From: Bacteroidota bacterium
Lineage (GTDB): Bacteria; Bacteroidota; Bacteroidia; AKYH767-A; JABDAW01
Length of the DNA stretch: 5,439 nucleotides
Direction of reading: 5' to 3'
NCBI GenBank assembly: GCA_023251595.1
Contig: JAHEYM010000528.1
Coordinates: 1 to 5,439, forward strand
Part shown: positions 5,097-5,439 of the stretch, piece by piece
Layout: every line of letters begins with the position of its first letter
Position numbering within the stretch: the stretch's first letter is position 1
Program-made: the position numbers and the translations under genes
Notes under the pieces: model-generated
Seen by the model: the letters and a program-made list of their open reading frames with translations, nothing else
What the model was told of the DNA's origin: nothing
Database searches by the model: none

Positions 5097-5439
5097 ATGT
5101 TCGAATCCCTTTCAAAATCAATTACAAAATTGTTCGGTGGTTCCAAATCGGAACGCGACGTTAAGGAAGTTACTCCCTATGTCCAGAAAATCAACGACTT
5201 CTTTGACGGATATAAAAATCTTTCCAACGATGAACTTCGAAATAAAACGGTGGAATTCCGTGCGCGAATTGCCGAATACATCAAAACGGAAACCGATGAA
5301 ATAGCCAATCTCAAAACACAGGCCGAAGCGGAAGATGTCGATATCGATGAACAGGAAAAAATGTTCAACGAAATCGATGGCATAGAAAAAAAGGTGCTGA
5401 AAAAAATTGAAGAAGTTCTTTTGGAATTATTACCTGAAG
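5097..5439 (+). CDS. secA: Preprotein translocase ATPase SecA, N-terminal 114 codons (3'-truncated)
   Basis: SecA is the cytoplasmic and membrane-associated ATPase that drives unfolded preproteins through SecYEG. The visible part starts with a short amphipathic helix (MFESLSKSITKLFGG), then LSNDELRNKTVEFRARI (42-58), which aligns with the E. coli segment LSDEELKGKTAEFRARL, and reaches LLPE (111-114), equivalent to the LIPEAFAV motif. Between these two landmarks lie about 50 charged, helical residues where E. coli has about 8, an insertion I associate with Bacteroidota SecA. The Walker motifs and later domains lie beyond the window. The ATG at 5097 is chosen because it gives the standard amphipathic N-terminus. 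The leader has no exposed Shine-Dalgarno, but has a candidate -7 element and a small hairpin. In this organism SecA would also feed T9SS clients such as the GH9 enzyme. Confidence 0.95.
   Translation, partial: MFESLSKSITKLFGGSKSERDVKEVTPYVQKINDFFDGYKNLSNDELRNKTVEFRARIAEYIKTETDEIANLKTQAEAEDVDIDEQEKMFNEIDGIEKKVLKKIEEVLLELLPE

Noticed and set aside
5177..5383. Minus-strand frame of 68 codons.
   Set aside because: It is the Ser-rich antisense shadow of the Glu/Asp/Lys-rich secA start.

Overview
The window looks like chromosomal DNA from a member of the Bacteroidota. The clues are a C-terminal type IX secretion (T9SS) sorting domain on the first gene, a SecA N-terminus with the long charged insertion seen in Bacteroidota, two matches to the phylum's -7 promoter element (TAnnTTTG), and start codons without Shine-Dalgarno sequences. 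The genus cannot be fixed from this sequence. All supported genes lie on the + strand.

Layout. (1) Positions 2-1861: the 3' part of a secreted family-9 glycoside hydrolase (cellulase-type) with the end of an Ig-like N-terminal domain, a GH9 catalytic domain and a T9SS tail. (2) 1878-3059: a more AT-rich gene of 393 codons that I do not recognise, possibly helical and HEPN-like in its N-terminal half, beginning 16 nt after the hydrolase stop. (3) 3060-3144: a short spacer with four ATTCGTA repeats. (4) 3145-3696: a PduO-type cob(I)alamin adenosyltransferase, followed by a long imperfect hairpin and T-run built partly from 14-base tandem repeats. (5) 3910-4291: a compact unit with a clear Bacteroidota -7 element, a 73-aa DUF2795-type acidic protein and a strong intrinsic terminator. 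(6) 4292-4575: a gene-free stretch dense in inverted repeats. (7) 4576-4941: a small unrecognised protein with an N-terminal signal sequence. (8) 5043-5439: a promoter element, a leader hairpin and the first 114 codons of secA.

How the parts relate. The hydrolase would cross the inner membrane by Sec (which needs SecA) and the outer membrane by T9SS, but its presence near secA is probably incidental. The adenosyltransferase is housekeeping cofactor metabolism (adenosylcobalamin). The most interesting points are inferences. One is that a small exported protein sits directly upstream of secA, an arrangement reminiscent of the secM-secA secretion monitor of gammaproteobacteria, although no known arrest motif is visible. 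The other is the compositionally distinct 393-aa gene, which looks like an acquired accessory gene. No mobile-element genes, tRNA, rRNA or CRISPR array were seen.
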